Shown: positions 9,083 through 17,497 of the stretch, piece after piece
How the letters are laid out: each line of letters opens with the position of its first letter
Numbering within the stretch: the first letter of the stretch is position 1
Source: Pseudomonadota bacterium
Lineage (GTDB): Bacteria > Pseudomonadota > Alphaproteobacteria > Acetobacterales > Acetobacteraceae
Length of the DNA: 64,000 nucleotides
Assembly: GCA_021809435.1 (NCBI GenBank)
Contig: JAKBAD010000002.1
Span: forward strand, 1 to 64,000
Direction of reading: 5' to 3'
Notes under the pieces: generated by a model
The model's database searches: none
The model's input: the letters and a program-made list of their open reading frames with translations, nothing else
Told to the model about the DNA's origin: nothing
Program-made: the position numbers and the translations under genes

Positions 9083-10987
9083 ATGACGACATCCAATCTC
9101 TATCCGTCCACTTACGCCCAGAGCCTGAACGATCCCTCGGGCTTCTGGCTTGACGCCGCGCGCCTGCTCGACTGGACCAAGCCGCCCCAAACCGCGTTTG
9201 CGACCCAGGCCAACGGTATGGCGGACTGGTTTCCCGATGGCGAGTTGAACGTGTGCGATAATGCGGTTGACCGCCATGTGCGGGCAGGCCATGGCGAGCG
9301 TCCCGCGCTCATTCATGATAGCGCCATGACCGGCGAGGTCAGGACCATTACCTATGCCCAGATGCAGGACCATGTGGCCCGCACCGCCGGCATGCTGGCG
9401 GCTTTGGGCGTGGGCAAGGGGGACCGGGTGCTTATTTATATGCCCATGGTGCCCGAGGCGGTTTTTGCCATGCTGGCCTGCGCGCGCCTGGGGGCAATTC
9501 ATTCCGTGGTGTTTGGCGGCTTTGCATCGGCCGAGCTGGCCAAACGTGTGGATGACGCCACTCCAAAAGTCATTATGTCGGCCTCCTGCGGGCTCGAGCC
9601 CAACCGCGTGCTCGCCTATAAGCCGTTGCTCGACGAGGCGCTTCGCCTCTCCACCCACCAAGTGCCGCATTGCCTGATTTTGCAGCGCCCGCAACTGGCC
9701 GCGGACCTGCGCCCAGGCCGCGACCTTGACTGGCAGACGGCCTTTGCCGCCGCCGCGCCCGCCCCCTGCGTGCCGCTGGCCGCCACCGACCCGCTCTATA
9801 TTCTTTACACATCGGGCACCACGGGCATTCCAAAGGGCGTGGTGCATGATTCGGGCGGCTACGCGGTGGCTCTGGCCTGGAGCCTGCCCAATATTTACGG
9901 CGTGCAGCCTGGCGAGACATTCTGGGCCGCTTCGGACATTGGCTGGGCCGTGGGCCACAGCTACATCACCTATGGCCCGCTGCTGCTGGGCTGCACATCG
10001 GTGATGTATGAGGGCAAGCCGGTCGGCACGCCTGATCCAGGCGCCTTTTGGCGGGTCATACGCCAGCACAAGGTAAGTGTATTCTTCACCGCCCCCACCG
10101 CCATTCGTGCCATAAAGCGCGAAGACCCGGAGGGCAAATTCATCGCCGAGGGCGGTATTGGCGGCCTGCGCGCTCTGTTTCTGGCCGGTGAGCGCGCCGA
10201 CCCCGATACGGTACAATGGGCACAAACCAAGCTCGGCGTGCCGGTGGTGGACCATTGGTGGCAGACCGAGCTGGGCTGGCCGGCGCTGGCCGTTTGCCTG
10301 GGGCTGGGCGCGCATGAAACGCGGCTGGGCAGCGCGGGCATGCCAATTCCGGGTTACCGGTTTGCCGTGCTCGACTCAACCGGACAGGCTCTGCCCGCGG
10401 GCGAAACCGGGGCGATTGTGATTGAACTGCCACTGGCACCGGGCGCGCTCACCACGCTGTGGCAGCGCGGTGAGCATTTCGTCTCCGCCTATCTCACCGC
10501 CAACCCGGGCTATTACACCACGGGCGATGCCGGGTTTAGCGATGAGGACGGGTTTGTTCACATCATGAGCCGTATGGATGACATCATCAATGTCGCCGGG
10601 CACAGGCTCTCGACAGGCGGCATTGAGCAGATCATCGCCGCGCACCCCGATGTGGCGGAATGCGCGGTAGTTGGCGCGGCCGATGCCATTAAGGGCATGA
10701 TTCCGGTGGGGTTGATCGTGCTGAAGGCCAATGTTACCCGGCCGCCCGCCGATGTTTGCCGGGAGGTGGTTGAGCGGGTGCGCAAGGATCTCGGCCCCGT
10801 GGCGGCGTTTAAATATGTCGCGGTGACCTCACAATTGCCAAAGACCCGTTCGGGTAAAATTCTGCGCGCCACCATCCGCGCCATTGCCGATGGCCATGAC
10901 CCCGCCATTCCCGCCACCATCGAGGAGCCGCGCGCCCTTGATGCCGTACGCGCCGCACTGGCCACGCTGGCCACGCGCGAGGGCTGA
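9083..10987 (+). CDS. prpE: Propionyl-CoA synthetase (PrpE-type acyl-CoA ligase)
   Basis: 634 residues, the usual length of PrpE/Acs enzymes. It activates propionate (or another short acid) with ATP and CoA through an acyl-adenylate. The N-terminal ACAS_N-type region is followed by the AMP-binding core, with the P-loop-like YTSGTTGIPKG at residues 242-252, WWQTELGWP, and YYTTGDAGFSDEDGF. The mobile C-terminal domain carries PKTRSGK at 586-592, whose lysine 592 is the catalytic residue acetylated by Pat enzymes in relatives. A GGGGAAA ribosome site lies about ten bases before the ATG. No prpBCD genes are nearby, so propionate versus acetate preference cannot be settled from context. It converges on the 11117-15862 operon. 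Confidence 0.9.
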   Translation: MTTSNLYPSTYAQSLNDPSGFWLDAARLLDWTKPPQTAFATQANGMADWFPDGELNVCDNAVDRHVRAGHGERPALIHDSAMTGEVRTITYAQMQDHVARTAGMLAALGVGKGDRVLIYMPMVPEAVFAMLACARLGAIHSVVFGGFASAELAKRVDDATPKVIMSASCGLEPNRVLAYKPLLDEALRLSTHQVPHCLILQRPQLAADLRPGRDLDWQTAFAAAAPAPCVPLAATDPLYILYTSGTTGIPKGVVHDSGGYAVALAWSLPNIYGVQPGETFWAASDIGWAVGHSYITYGPLLLGCTSVMYEGKPVGTPDPGAFWRVIRQHKVSVFFTAPTAIRAIKREDPEGKFIAEGGIGGLRALFLAGERADPDTVQWAQTKLGVPVVDHWWQTELGWPALAVCLGLGAHETRLGSAGMPIPGYRFAVLDSTGQALPAGETGAIVIELPLAPGALTTLWQRGEHFVSAYLTANPGYYTTGDAGFSDEDGFVHIMSRMDDIINVAGHRLSTGGIEQIIAAHPDVAECAVVGAADAIKGMIPVGLIVLKANVTRPPADVCREVVERVRKDLGPVAAFKYVAVTSQLPKTRSGKILRATIRAIADGHDPAIPATIEEPRALDAVRAALATLATREG

Positions 10988-11116
10988 ACCGGCGGCACAC
11001 GCCGCACGCCACTTCCAGAGTTTTCAGCGTTCAGCTGTAGACTCTGGGGGGAGGCGTTGTTACGCCGCCGCTCTGAGCGCGTTTTAGAGAACAATTTTAG
11101 CGATAAATTCATTGAT

Positions 11117-11581
11117 TTAGCCGTTCAGCGCCCGGACGCCGGCCATGACCACCGGCACAGCCAGCACCAGATTGACACTTGAGAGCCACCTGATGCGCCC
11201 CGCCGCGCGGGCGGCGGCGGGCCAGTCGGCCATATGCACCGCCCGACCAAGCGCCAGGAAGGGGCCGAAAAACACATAGAGCGCCAGCGCCACCATCAGG
11301 CTGCCGCCCGTCACCATCTCCCACATCGCCTCGTTGAGCACGCCAAAGCCGCCCAGGCGGAAGATCATGATGAAGCCGGTGACCAACAGCACCGCGCCAG
11401 CCAGCCACACCCAGCCGAAAAACACCCGGAACAGGCCATGCACCAGGGTCAGCCGCACCGCCGGCTCGGCAATGTGGCGGCGCAGCGCGGGGACCAGAAA
11501 CAGATCGATGAGGAATACGCCGCCAATCCAGCTGATGGCGGCGATGAGGTGCAAAGACAGCAACAGCGACAGCAGGCTCAT
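11117..11581 (-). CDS. Four-helix membrane protein, CopD/DUF2269-like
   Basis: 154 residues with four hydrophobic helices (about 5-30, 52-74, 90-112, 133-150). The start LSLHLIAAISWIGGVFL, with histidine 11, and a second histidine near residue 48 (LVHGLF) resemble small CopD-like or DUF2269 integral membrane proteins that may bind heme or copper. The ATG at 11581 overlaps the stop of the GMC oxidoreductase gene (ATGA), so the two are likely translated together. I infer a membrane partner, perhaps an electron acceptor or anchor, for the flavoenzyme. Function is not established. Confidence 0.72.
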   Translation of the reverse strand: MSLLSLLLSLHLIAAISWIGGVFLIDLFLVPALRRHIAEPAVRLTLVHGLFRVFFGWVWLAGAVLLVTGFIMIFRLGGFGVLNEAMWEMVTGGSLMVALALYVFFGPFLALGRAVHMADWPAAARAAGRIRWLSSVNLVLAVPVVMAGVRALNG

Positions 11582-12828
11582 GACATCGGCTCCAGAACGG
11601 AATGGGCGAGGTAGCGCGCCAGCGCGAGCACGGTGAGGGTGGGCGGCAGGCCCCACGGCTCGGGCAGAGCGGCGGCGTCGCAGACATGCAGATTGGTGAC
11701 GTCGCGGCAGGTGAGCCGGGCATCGAGCACGTGCCCCAGCCGGGCGCTGCCACCCGGATGCGCGGCCACCCAGGGCGAGAGAAACGGCCGCCCGCCACCG
11801 GCCTGCGCCAGCAGCGCGCGCGCCTGCGCCACGCCCGCGCGCATGCGGCCCTTGTCGGCGGCCGAGAAATGCCGCCAGGCCGAGCCGTCGGCCCGCACTT
11901 CGCCGGCAATGTCGTCGCGGATTTTGACCATGACCATCATGGTGCGCCGGGCCTGGGTGACCATGTCGGGCCGGCAGGCGCCGAGGGCAAACGTGCGAAA
12001 TAACGGGGTGGGCAGGGCGATGTCGGAGAGCATGTAACCCGCCTCGGTATCGATGGCCCCTCCCGTCATGGGGTGCGGCTGCGCGGCCTCGGGGGGAAAG
12101 GGCGCGCGGGCCATGACGATGCGCAGCGGGTCACAGAAGAACCCCTCGCCTGCGCCGGCCACGCCTGAGCGCCGCAGCAACGCCGGGGTGCCAATGCCGC
12201 CCGCCGCCAGCACCACCCGCCCGGCGGGCAGAAACCGGCCGTCATCCATCTCCACCCCCTGCGCCCGCCCCGCCGCGATCCGCACGCGCCGCACGGGGCT
12301 GCCGGTTTCCAGCACAGCGCCGCCAGCCACGGCGCCGGCCAGCAGCCCGGCCGCCGACCACAGCGCCTCGGGGGGGCAGTGCGTGCCCTGGCAGCGTGTC
12401 TGGTCGATCATCTTTGGCAAGGGCGCCCAGGACAGGCCCAGCTGCCGTGCCGCCGCCGCCAGCGCCGCCGCGCCAGCCCCCACCAGCGCGGGGCGCAGCG
12501 GCGCATGGGGAATCTCGTCGAGAACCGCCTGGATATGCGGGGTGAGGTTAACGCCATAGCGGGCGAACAGGCCCGGTGGCGGCGCGATGGCGGTATGGAA
12601 AAACGCCGACGATCCGCCCCCTACCCGCACGCCGCGCAGCAGAGCCACGCCGGGGGCGATGTGGAGCATCTCACGCCGGCGCCAGAGCCGCCACAGGCCA
12701 GGCACAGCGGCGGGCGGCGCGCCGCCCTGCTCGAGCAGCCGCACTTTCAGCCCCGCCACCGCCAATTCGCGCGCCGCCATGGCGCCCGCCGGGCCCGAGC
12801 CCACGATGATCACATCGTCATGGTTCAT
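11578..12828 (-). CDS. GMC-type FAD alcohol oxidoreductase
   Basis: 416 residues, short for the glucose-methanol-choline family (often 500-600). Residues 5-40 form the FAD-binding beta-alpha-beta unit with GSGPAG at 10-15 and the ribose-binding acid in LLEQGG. The C-terminal GMC signature is present: AAHPGGSARLG with the likely active-site histidine, then VCDAAALPEPWGLPPTLTVLALARY. Members oxidise primary alcohols or sterols, passing electrons to oxygen, quinone or a cytochrome. The aldehyde dehydrogenase gene lies immediately upstream in the same operon, so the pair could convert an alcohol to an acid. No signal peptide is visible. Confidence 0.82.
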   Translation of the reverse strand: MNHDDVIIVGSGPAGAMAARELAVAGLKVRLLEQGGAPPAAVPGLWRLWRRREMLHIAPGVALLRGVRVGGGSSAFFHTAIAPPPGLFARYGVNLTPHIQAVLDEIPHAPLRPALVGAGAAALAAAARQLGLSWAPLPKMIDQTRCQGTHCPPEALWSAAGLLAGAVAGGAVLETGSPVRRVRIAAGRAQGVEMDDGRFLPAGRVVLAAGGIGTPALLRRSGVAGAGEGFFCDPLRIVMARAPFPPEAAQPHPMTGGAIDTEAGYMLSDIALPTPLFRTFALGACRPDMVTQARRTMMVMVKIRDDIAGEVRADGSAWRHFSAADKGRMRAGVAQARALLAQAGGGRPFLSPWVAAHPGGSARLGHVLDARLTCRDVTNLHVCDAAALPEPWGLPPTLTVLALARYLAHSVLEPMS

Positions 12829-12852
12829 GATGACCTTGGCATAAGCCCCGGC

Positions 12853-14277
12853 CTAGCCCCACCGCAAGAGCGCCGCCATGAGCCGGGCGGCGCGCGCGCC
12901 AAAAGGCGGGCGGGCCAGGCGGGCGGCTGGCGAGCCGTGGCGATAAACGCCTTGCAGGTGGGAGAGCCGCTCAAACCCGAACCGCCCGCGATAGTGGCCC
13001 ATGCCGCTCTCCCCCACCCCGCCAAAAGGCAGGCTGGGCTGGGCAGCCTGGAGCAGGGCAGCGTTGATGGCCACGCCGCCCGCCGGAATCGCCGCCGTCT
13101 CGCGCCGGGCGCGCGCCAAATCGGGGTCGAACCAGTACAGCGCCAGCGGCGCCGGGCGGGCCCGCACAAAGGTCACGGCCTCATCGAGGGTCTCATAGGG
13201 CAAAACGGGCAGAGCGGGGCCGAATATCTCTTCTTGCATCGCCAGCATGGCGGGGGTGGCGGGCCAGAGCAGCACCGGCGGAAACGGCGCCGCGCCCGGT
13301 GCCGGCGGCGGCTCGGCCCAAGCGCGCCAGACGCGCGCGCCCTGCTGGCCCGCATCATCGACCAGGGCGGACAGCCGGGCACGCAGGGCGGGCTCGGGCA
13401 CATGGGTGTAGGCGCCATCGTCAGCGCCGCGCGGATAAAGCCGCGCCACTTCGGCCTGGGCGGCGGCCACGAACGCCGCCAACACCCCGGCGGGCACCAA
13501 GACATAATCGGGAGCGATGCAGGTTTGCCCGGCATTGACCAGCTTGGCCGCCATGAGCGCGCGCGCGGCCTTGGACGGGTCGGCGCCGGGCGCCACAAGG
13601 GCCGGGCTCTTGCCGCTGAGCGAGAGGGTAACGGGCGTGAGGCCGCGCGCCGCCTGGCGGGCTATGGCGCGCCCCGTGCGGGTTGAGCCGGAAAACACCA
13701 AATGGTTGAAGCCGAGCCCGGCGAACCCGGCATCCACCTCGGGCGTGGGGGCCACCATGGCGAGCAATTCGGGCGGGGCAATCGCCGCCACGATCTCGCC
13801 CAGCACGGCCATGCTGTTGGGCGCCAGGCGCGGGGGCTTGATGATCACCCGGTTGCCCGCGGCAATGGCTGAAATGGCCGGCAGCACGGTGAGCAGCAGC
13901 GGGTAGTTCCAGGCGCCCACAATGCCCACCACGCCCAGCGGCTGGGGCACCACCCACGCCGAACCGGGCCAGAACGGCCAGCGCACCCCGGCGGCGCGCG
14001 GGCGCATCCAGCTTTTCAGGCGGCGGCGCACGAAGCGCAGCTCGGCGCGCAGGGGGTAGAGCTCGTATATTTCGCTCTCACGCGGGTGGCGGTTGCCGAA
14101 ATCGCGCGCCAGGGCGGCGCATAAATCGGCCCGCCTGTGGGCGAGCTGCGCGGCCAGCGCGCCCAGCAGGGCCCGGCGCTGGGCATAGCCCAGCCCGCCT
14201 TGCGCGCGCCAGCCCGCCTGCTGGACGGCCAGCAGCGCCTGCACGCCCGCCAGATCGCCAGGTGGCGCCATTGGCAT
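12853..14277 (-). CDS. Aldehyde dehydrogenase family protein lacking the usual general-base Glu
   Basis: 474 residues, most like the coniferyl/fatty aldehyde dehydrogenase branch. Visible motifs are GAWNYP with asparagine 125, FSGSTRTG (NAD binding), NAGQTC with the nucleophile cysteine 253, EEIFGP and PFGGVGESGMG. The motif normally reading VTLELGGKSP is VTLSLSGKSP here, so the conserved glutamate is serine 219 and a conserved glycine is serine 221. The usual KPSE cofactor motif is KPPR (147-150). It may still oxidise aldehydes with another base, or it may act differently. It sits 24 bases upstream of the GMC oxidoreductase. Confidence 0.82.
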   Translation of the reverse strand: MPMAPPGDLAGVQALLAVQQAGWRAQGGLGYAQRRALLGALAAQLAHRRADLCAALARDFGNRHPRESEIYELYPLRAELRFVRRRLKSWMRPRAAGVRWPFWPGSAWVVPQPLGVVGIVGAWNYPLLLTVLPAISAIAAGNRVIIKPPRLAPNSMAVLGEIVAAIAPPELLAMVAPTPEVDAGFAGLGFNHLVFSGSTRTGRAIARQAARGLTPVTLSLSGKSPALVAPGADPSKAARALMAAKLVNAGQTCIAPDYVLVPAGVLAAFVAAAQAEVARLYPRGADDGAYTHVPEPALRARLSALVDDAGQQGARVWRAWAEPPPAPGAAPFPPVLLWPATPAMLAMQEEIFGPALPVLPYETLDEAVTFVRARPAPLALYWFDPDLARARRETAAIPAGGVAINAALLQAAQPSLPFGGVGESGMGHYRGRFGFERLSHLQGVYRHGSPAARLARPPFGARAARLMAALLRWG

Positions 14278-14295
14278 CTTGTTCAGCGCGGCGCT

Positions 14296-14763
14296 CTAAC
14301 GCGCCTGGCCGAAATCAACCGGCATGCGAATGGCCACCACCTCGCCGAGCGCGGTTTCCACCCCCTCCACCAGCACCCGGCTCTCGATGACCACCTTGCG
14401 TTCCTTCAGCTCACGCACCCGGCCGCGAATTTCGATCTCGGGGCCGAGTCTGGTGGGCTTGAGGTACGTCACCTTGAGGGAGCCGGTGACAAAGCGCAGC
14501 ACCGGATCAGAGCCCGGCTCGCGCCCCTCGGCGCGGTAGGCGGCGGCCGCCGCCGAGCCGGTGCCGTGGCAATCGACCAGCGAGGCGATCAGCCCGCCAT
14601 ATACAAAGCCCGGCACGGCGGTGTGATAGGGTTTGGGGGTGAAGCGGGTGACGGTTTCATCGCCCTCCCAAAAGGTTTTGATTTGATGGCCGTGCTCGTT
14701 CTGGCTGCCGCAGCCGTAACAATGGGAGAGCTCCTCGGGATAGCTGTCTTGAATCGCCTTCAT
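14296..14763 (-). CDS. PaaI-family hotdog thioesterase
   Basis: 155 residues from the ATG at 14763, which follows an AGGAG ribosome site by seven bases. The N-terminus carries SHCYGCGSQNEHG, a cysteine pair typical of a subgroup of PaaI/YiiD-like thioesterases. The hotdog core follows with the active-site strand-helix region PGFVYGGLIASLVDCHG and LKVTYLKPTRLGPEIEIRGRV. Such enzymes hydrolyse acyl-CoA thioesters. It is followed at 18 bases by the aldehyde dehydrogenase gene, so it probably belongs to the same oxidation operon and may release CoA from an acyl product. Confidence 0.85.
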   Translation of the reverse strand: MKAIQDSYPEELSHCYGCGSQNEHGHQIKTFWEGDETVTRFTPKPYHTAVPGFVYGGLIASLVDCHGTGSAAAAAYRAEGREPGSDPVLRFVTGSLKVTYLKPTRLGPEIEIRGRVRELKERKVVIESRVLVEGVETALGEVVAIRMPVDFGQAR

Positions 14764-14810
14764 CTGTTGCTCCTGTCGTTGATATGACGCAATGGCACCA
14801 CGCCCGGCGG

Positions 14811-15458
14811 TTATGAGCAAGTCTCGTGGGGGGAGGCTGCAATCTGAGCGAAGAGACCGGCGGGCAGGTGGGCGGGGGTGTATGCGGCGCCCAGATGCAC
14901 CAGCCAGCGGTGAAACGCCCGCAGATGATTGCGCGAGCCGCGCGCGAGCTCAGCATAAACGGCCAGACTATCAGGGCGCGCGGTGCGCGACGCGGCCGCC
15001 TGCAAATCGGCGATATCGAGCTCCTCGATCAACAACCCGACACGGATGGCTTCGTGCGCGGCGGCCAGGCCGCGCGCGACGAGTTCGTCGTGCAGGGTTT
15101 GCAATTCGGGGCGGTGAAACGCGCCGGGCGCCAGCCCCGCCACCGGGTCGGGCAGCCCGTAATGGGTGAGCAGCGCCAGCATCATATCCATATGCGCCTG
15201 CTCGGAGCCGCTGATATTGCCGAACGGCCGCAGCCCCCACCGCGCGAACAGCCGCTCATACACATCACGCGCGAGCTTTTCCTCCTCGCGCATCAACAGC
15301 AGGTCTGCCCGCTCGGCCGGGGTGAGTGACCCGGCGGGCGCCGCGCCGATGCGCGCGCGCATGGCCGCCACCTTGGCCGCCCGATGAGAGGCGCGGAGGG
15401 CGCGGTCGTCACGGCGGGGGCTGCCTTGGGGCAGGCTGGACTGATAAATTTCTGGCAT
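14811..15458 (-). CDS. DUF2202 ferritin-like protein
   Basis: 215 residues from the ATG at 15458, which has a GGAGA ribosome site seven bases upstream. An ATG at 15494 overlapping the previous stop (ATGA) would add 12 residues and is an alternative. The helical core carries ferritin-type ligands: MREEEKLARDVY, SEQAHMDMM, LIEELDI and SRNHLRAFHRWL, matching the DUF2202 family. These proteins are thought to hold a di-iron centre; no activity is established. The location directly after a truncated hemoglobin gene suggests a role in oxygen, nitric oxide or iron stress. Confidence 0.82.
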   Translation of the reverse strand: MPEIYQSSLPQGSPRRDDRALRASHRAAKVAAMRARIGAAPAGSLTPAERADLLLMREEEKLARDVYERLFARWGLRPFGNISGSEQAHMDMMLALLTHYGLPDPVAGLAPGAFHRPELQTLHDELVARGLAAAHEAIRVGLLIEELDIADLQAAASRTARPDSLAVYAELARGSRNHLRAFHRWLVHLGAAYTPAHLPAGLFAQIAASPHETCS

Positions 15459-15490
15459 GGTCGTGTCTCCGCGGCAGGCGCGCCCGCCGC

Positions 15491-15862
15491 TCATATGTTG
15501 ATCATATGCCGGCCCAGCGCCTCGATCTGGGGCAGGATGGCCTTGGCCAGCCGCTCATCCCCGATCGTCTCGGCCCAGGCCCGGCGAAAGCAGAGCAGCC
15601 ACTCCTCGGCCTCGCGCGCGCCGATTTTGGCCGGCAGATGGCGGCGGCGCAGCATGGGATGGCCGTATTTGTCGGTGAACAAGGGCGGACCGCCCAGCCA
15701 GCCCGAGAGATACTCGAATAATTTCTCCGCCGCGCCGCTCAAATCGGGCGGGTGAATGGCTCGACAAGCCTCGGCTTCGGGCAGCGTGTCCATCAGCTCA
15801 TAAAAGCGTGTCACCAGCGCGCGCAGCACGGGCTCTCCGCCGACAGCGTCGTAAGGGGTCAT
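15491..15862 (-). CDS. Group II truncated hemoglobin
   Basis: 123 residues, the usual length. It starts with the family pattern TPYDAVGG and has a tyrosine-containing B helix (FYELM). The proximal heme ligand is histidine 75 in MLRRRH, and a conserved tryptophan 88 lies in EEWLLCFRRAW. Group II truncated globins bind oxygen and often detoxify nitric oxide or peroxide. It is the first gene of a minus-strand series with DUF2202 next. Its upstream region contains the perfect palindrome at 15938-15955, a good candidate operator. Confidence 0.9.
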   Translation of the reverse strand: MTPYDAVGGEPVLRALVTRFYELMDTLPEAEACRAIHPPDLSGAAEKLFEYLSGWLGGPPLFTDKYGHPMLRRRHLPAKIGAREAEEWLLCFRRAWAETIGDERLAKAILPQIEALGRHMINI

Positions 15863-15937
15863 GGTTTTATCCTCGATGCGGTGAGCAGATGGCTCAGGAC
15901 CAGTGGGACAGCGGGCAAAGTGCGTTAACCCGACTGC

Positions 15938-15955
15938 TTTTAGATATATCTAAAA
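15938..15955. promoter_or_regulatory. Perfect 18-bp palindrome in divergent intergenic region
   Basis: TTTTAGATATATCTAAAA lies between the truncated hemoglobin gene (minus, start 15862) and a methyltransferase gene (plus, start 16058). It is AT-only except for one G and one C in an otherwise GC-rich genome, as expected for a dimeric regulator's operator. Because it sits about 75 bases from the globin start, a nitric-oxide or redox regulator of the Rrf2/NsrR kind is one possibility. The exact sequence does not match a consensus I can name with certainty. Confidence 0.55.
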
Positions 15956-16057
15956 TACACCGAAATATGCCGCCGTCAAGCGCCGCCGCACCGGCCCGGT
16001 TGGCAGGTTGCGGCGCGGCGCGTTAAGCCCCACATTGGCCGTGGAGGACCGCAAACC

Positions 16058-16891
16058 ATGACCCCGCCTCATACCGACCCCATTGCCCTCCATTACACCC
16101 ACGGCGCCCTCGCCAGCACGCTTGAAGCCGCGCTTGCCCCGCTTGCCGGCCGCACCGGCGCGGAACTGCTCGAACAGCTCGGCGCGATCGATGAATTTCA
16201 TGTTGGCGGACGCGCGGCCACCCAGGCCCTCATCGACACCCTGCCCCTGCCCGCCAACGCTCACGTGCTCGATATTGGCTGCGGTCTTGGCGGCACGGCC
16301 CGCCTGCTGGCCACGCGCCTCGGCGCGCGGGTGGCGGGGGTCGATCTCACGGCGGAATTTGTCGCGGTGGGCAACAGCCTCAACGCCCGGCTCGGTCTTG
16401 CCGGCCAAATCGCCCTGCACTGCGCCGATGCCCTGTCGCTGCCCTTTGCCGCCGCCAGCTTCGACGCCGCCACGCTGCTGCATGTGGGCATGAACATCGC
16501 CGACAAGCCCGCCTTGTTCCAGGAAGCCGCGCGTGTGCTCAAGCCCGGCGGCCATATCGCCATTTACGACATCATGCGCATGCGCCCCGGCCCGCTCAGC
16601 TATCCGCTGCCCTGGGCGGGCCATGACACATATTGCCAAGTCACCCCGCCCGCCGCCTACCGCCAAGCTTTGCGGGGCGCTGGGTTCACCCTGCTCACCG
16701 AAACCGACCAAAGCCCGCGGGCGCGGGCGTTTTTCGCCGCCCAGCGCGCCCGCGCCACGGGACAGGCGCCATCACGCCTTGGCCTGCACATGCTGATGGG
16801 GCCAGAGGCTGGGCAGAAGCTCGCCAATATCGCCGCCCAGATCGAATCCGGCCTCATCGCGCCGGTGGAAATTCTGGCCCGCCGCACCTGA
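16058..16891 (+). CDS. Class I SAM-dependent methyltransferase (SDMT-like)
   Basis: 277 residues. The SAM-binding motif I is VLDIGCGLGG at residues 70-79, followed by the acidic VAGVDLT, then HCADALSLPF (motif II/III area) and ARVLKPGGHIAIYD. The segment LLHVGMNIADK and the overall pattern resemble sarcosine/dimethylglycine N-methyltransferase-like and ubiquinone/sterol-type small-molecule methyltransferases. The substrate cannot be read from the sequence. It is followed 27 bases later by a second methyltransferase, suggesting a two-gene operon. Confidence 0.83.
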   Translation: MTPPHTDPIALHYTHGALASTLEAALAPLAGRTGAELLEQLGAIDEFHVGGRAATQALIDTLPLPANAHVLDIGCGLGGTARLLATRLGARVAGVDLTAEFVAVGNSLNARLGLAGQIALHCADALSLPFAAASFDAATLLHVGMNIADKPALFQEAARVLKPGGHIAIYDIMRMRPGPLSYPLPWAGHDTYCQVTPPAAYRQALRGAGFTLLTETDQSPRARAFFAAQRARATGQAPSRLGLHMLMGPEAGQKLANIAAQIESGLIAPVEILARRT

Positions 16892-16918
16892 TCCGCCGAC
16901 AACAAAAAGGAACTGCTC

Positions 16919-17494
16919 ATGGACATGGCACTCGCCACACAGCATCTCGGCCCGCAATTCGGGCTGATCGCCGCCGATATTGACACCGCCCTGGCCGAAC
17001 TTCGCCTGCCCCCCGGCGCCGAGGTGCTCGATGTCGGTACCGGCGAGGGCAAATCCGCCATCACCTTGGCGCTGCACGGCTTTCGTGTGCTCACCGGCGA
17101 ACCCGCAACCGACACCACCCATTACGCCAATAAAGACTGGCAAAGCGCCGCCGCCGCCATGGGCGCCGCGCCGCTCATCACCTTCCAGCCCTTCAATGCC
17201 GCCCACATGCCCTTCGCCAGCGGGCGTTTCGCGGCGGTGGTGTTTTTTGGCGTTCTCCACCACATCGCCCAGTCCGAGCGCGCGGCGGTCTTCGCCGAGG
17301 CACTCCGCGTTACCGCCCCGGGCGGCGCGGTGGTGTTTTTCGAGCCCCACGCCGAGACCCTGGCCAAGATTCGCGTCACCGACCCCACCCACCCCGAAGC
17401 CGCCAATCCGGCTGAGTATCAGGGCAGCCTGCGGGTCAGCGAAACCCGGCTGGCCGGCCAGCGCATGAACATGTTCATCTACCGCGCGGCCTGA
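16919..17494 (+). CDS. Small class I SAM-dependent methyltransferase
   Basis: 191 residues with the SAM loop VLDVGTGEG at 36-44 and a late HHIAQSERAAVFAEALRVTAPGG, the usual post-motif III helix. The strand-2 acidic residue expected after motif I appears within LTGEP. It lacks a recognisable substrate domain and is shorter than its neighbour, so it may act on a small molecule or pair with the first enzyme. It converges on the cupin gene, with only three bases between stop codons. Confidence 0.75.
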   Translation: MDMALATQHLGPQFGLIAADIDTALAELRLPPGAEVLDVGTGEGKSAITLALHGFRVLTGEPATDTTHYANKDWQSAAAAMGAAPLITFQPFNAAHMPFASGRFAAVVFFGVLHHIAQSERAAVFAEALRVTAPGGAVVFFEPHAETLAKIRVTDPTHPEAANPAEYQGSLRVSETRLAGQRMNMFIYRAA

Positions 17495-17497
17495 GCC

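Noticed and set aside
8858-10315. Long open frame on the minus strand opposite prpE, about 485 codons.
   Set aside because: It is antisense to a clear PrpE gene and has no recognisable domains. Long antisense frames are common in GC-rich genomes because of third-position GC bias.
11053-11085. Small hairpins (GGCGT-TGTT-ACGCC and CGCT-CTG-AGCG) followed by GTTTTAG after prpE.
   Set aside because: Stems are short and the T-run is weak, so I could not support a terminator call.
12379-13686. Plus-strand frame of about 435 codons opposite the GMC and aldehyde dehydrogenase genes.
   Set aside because: Arg/Gly/His-rich shadow with no domain.
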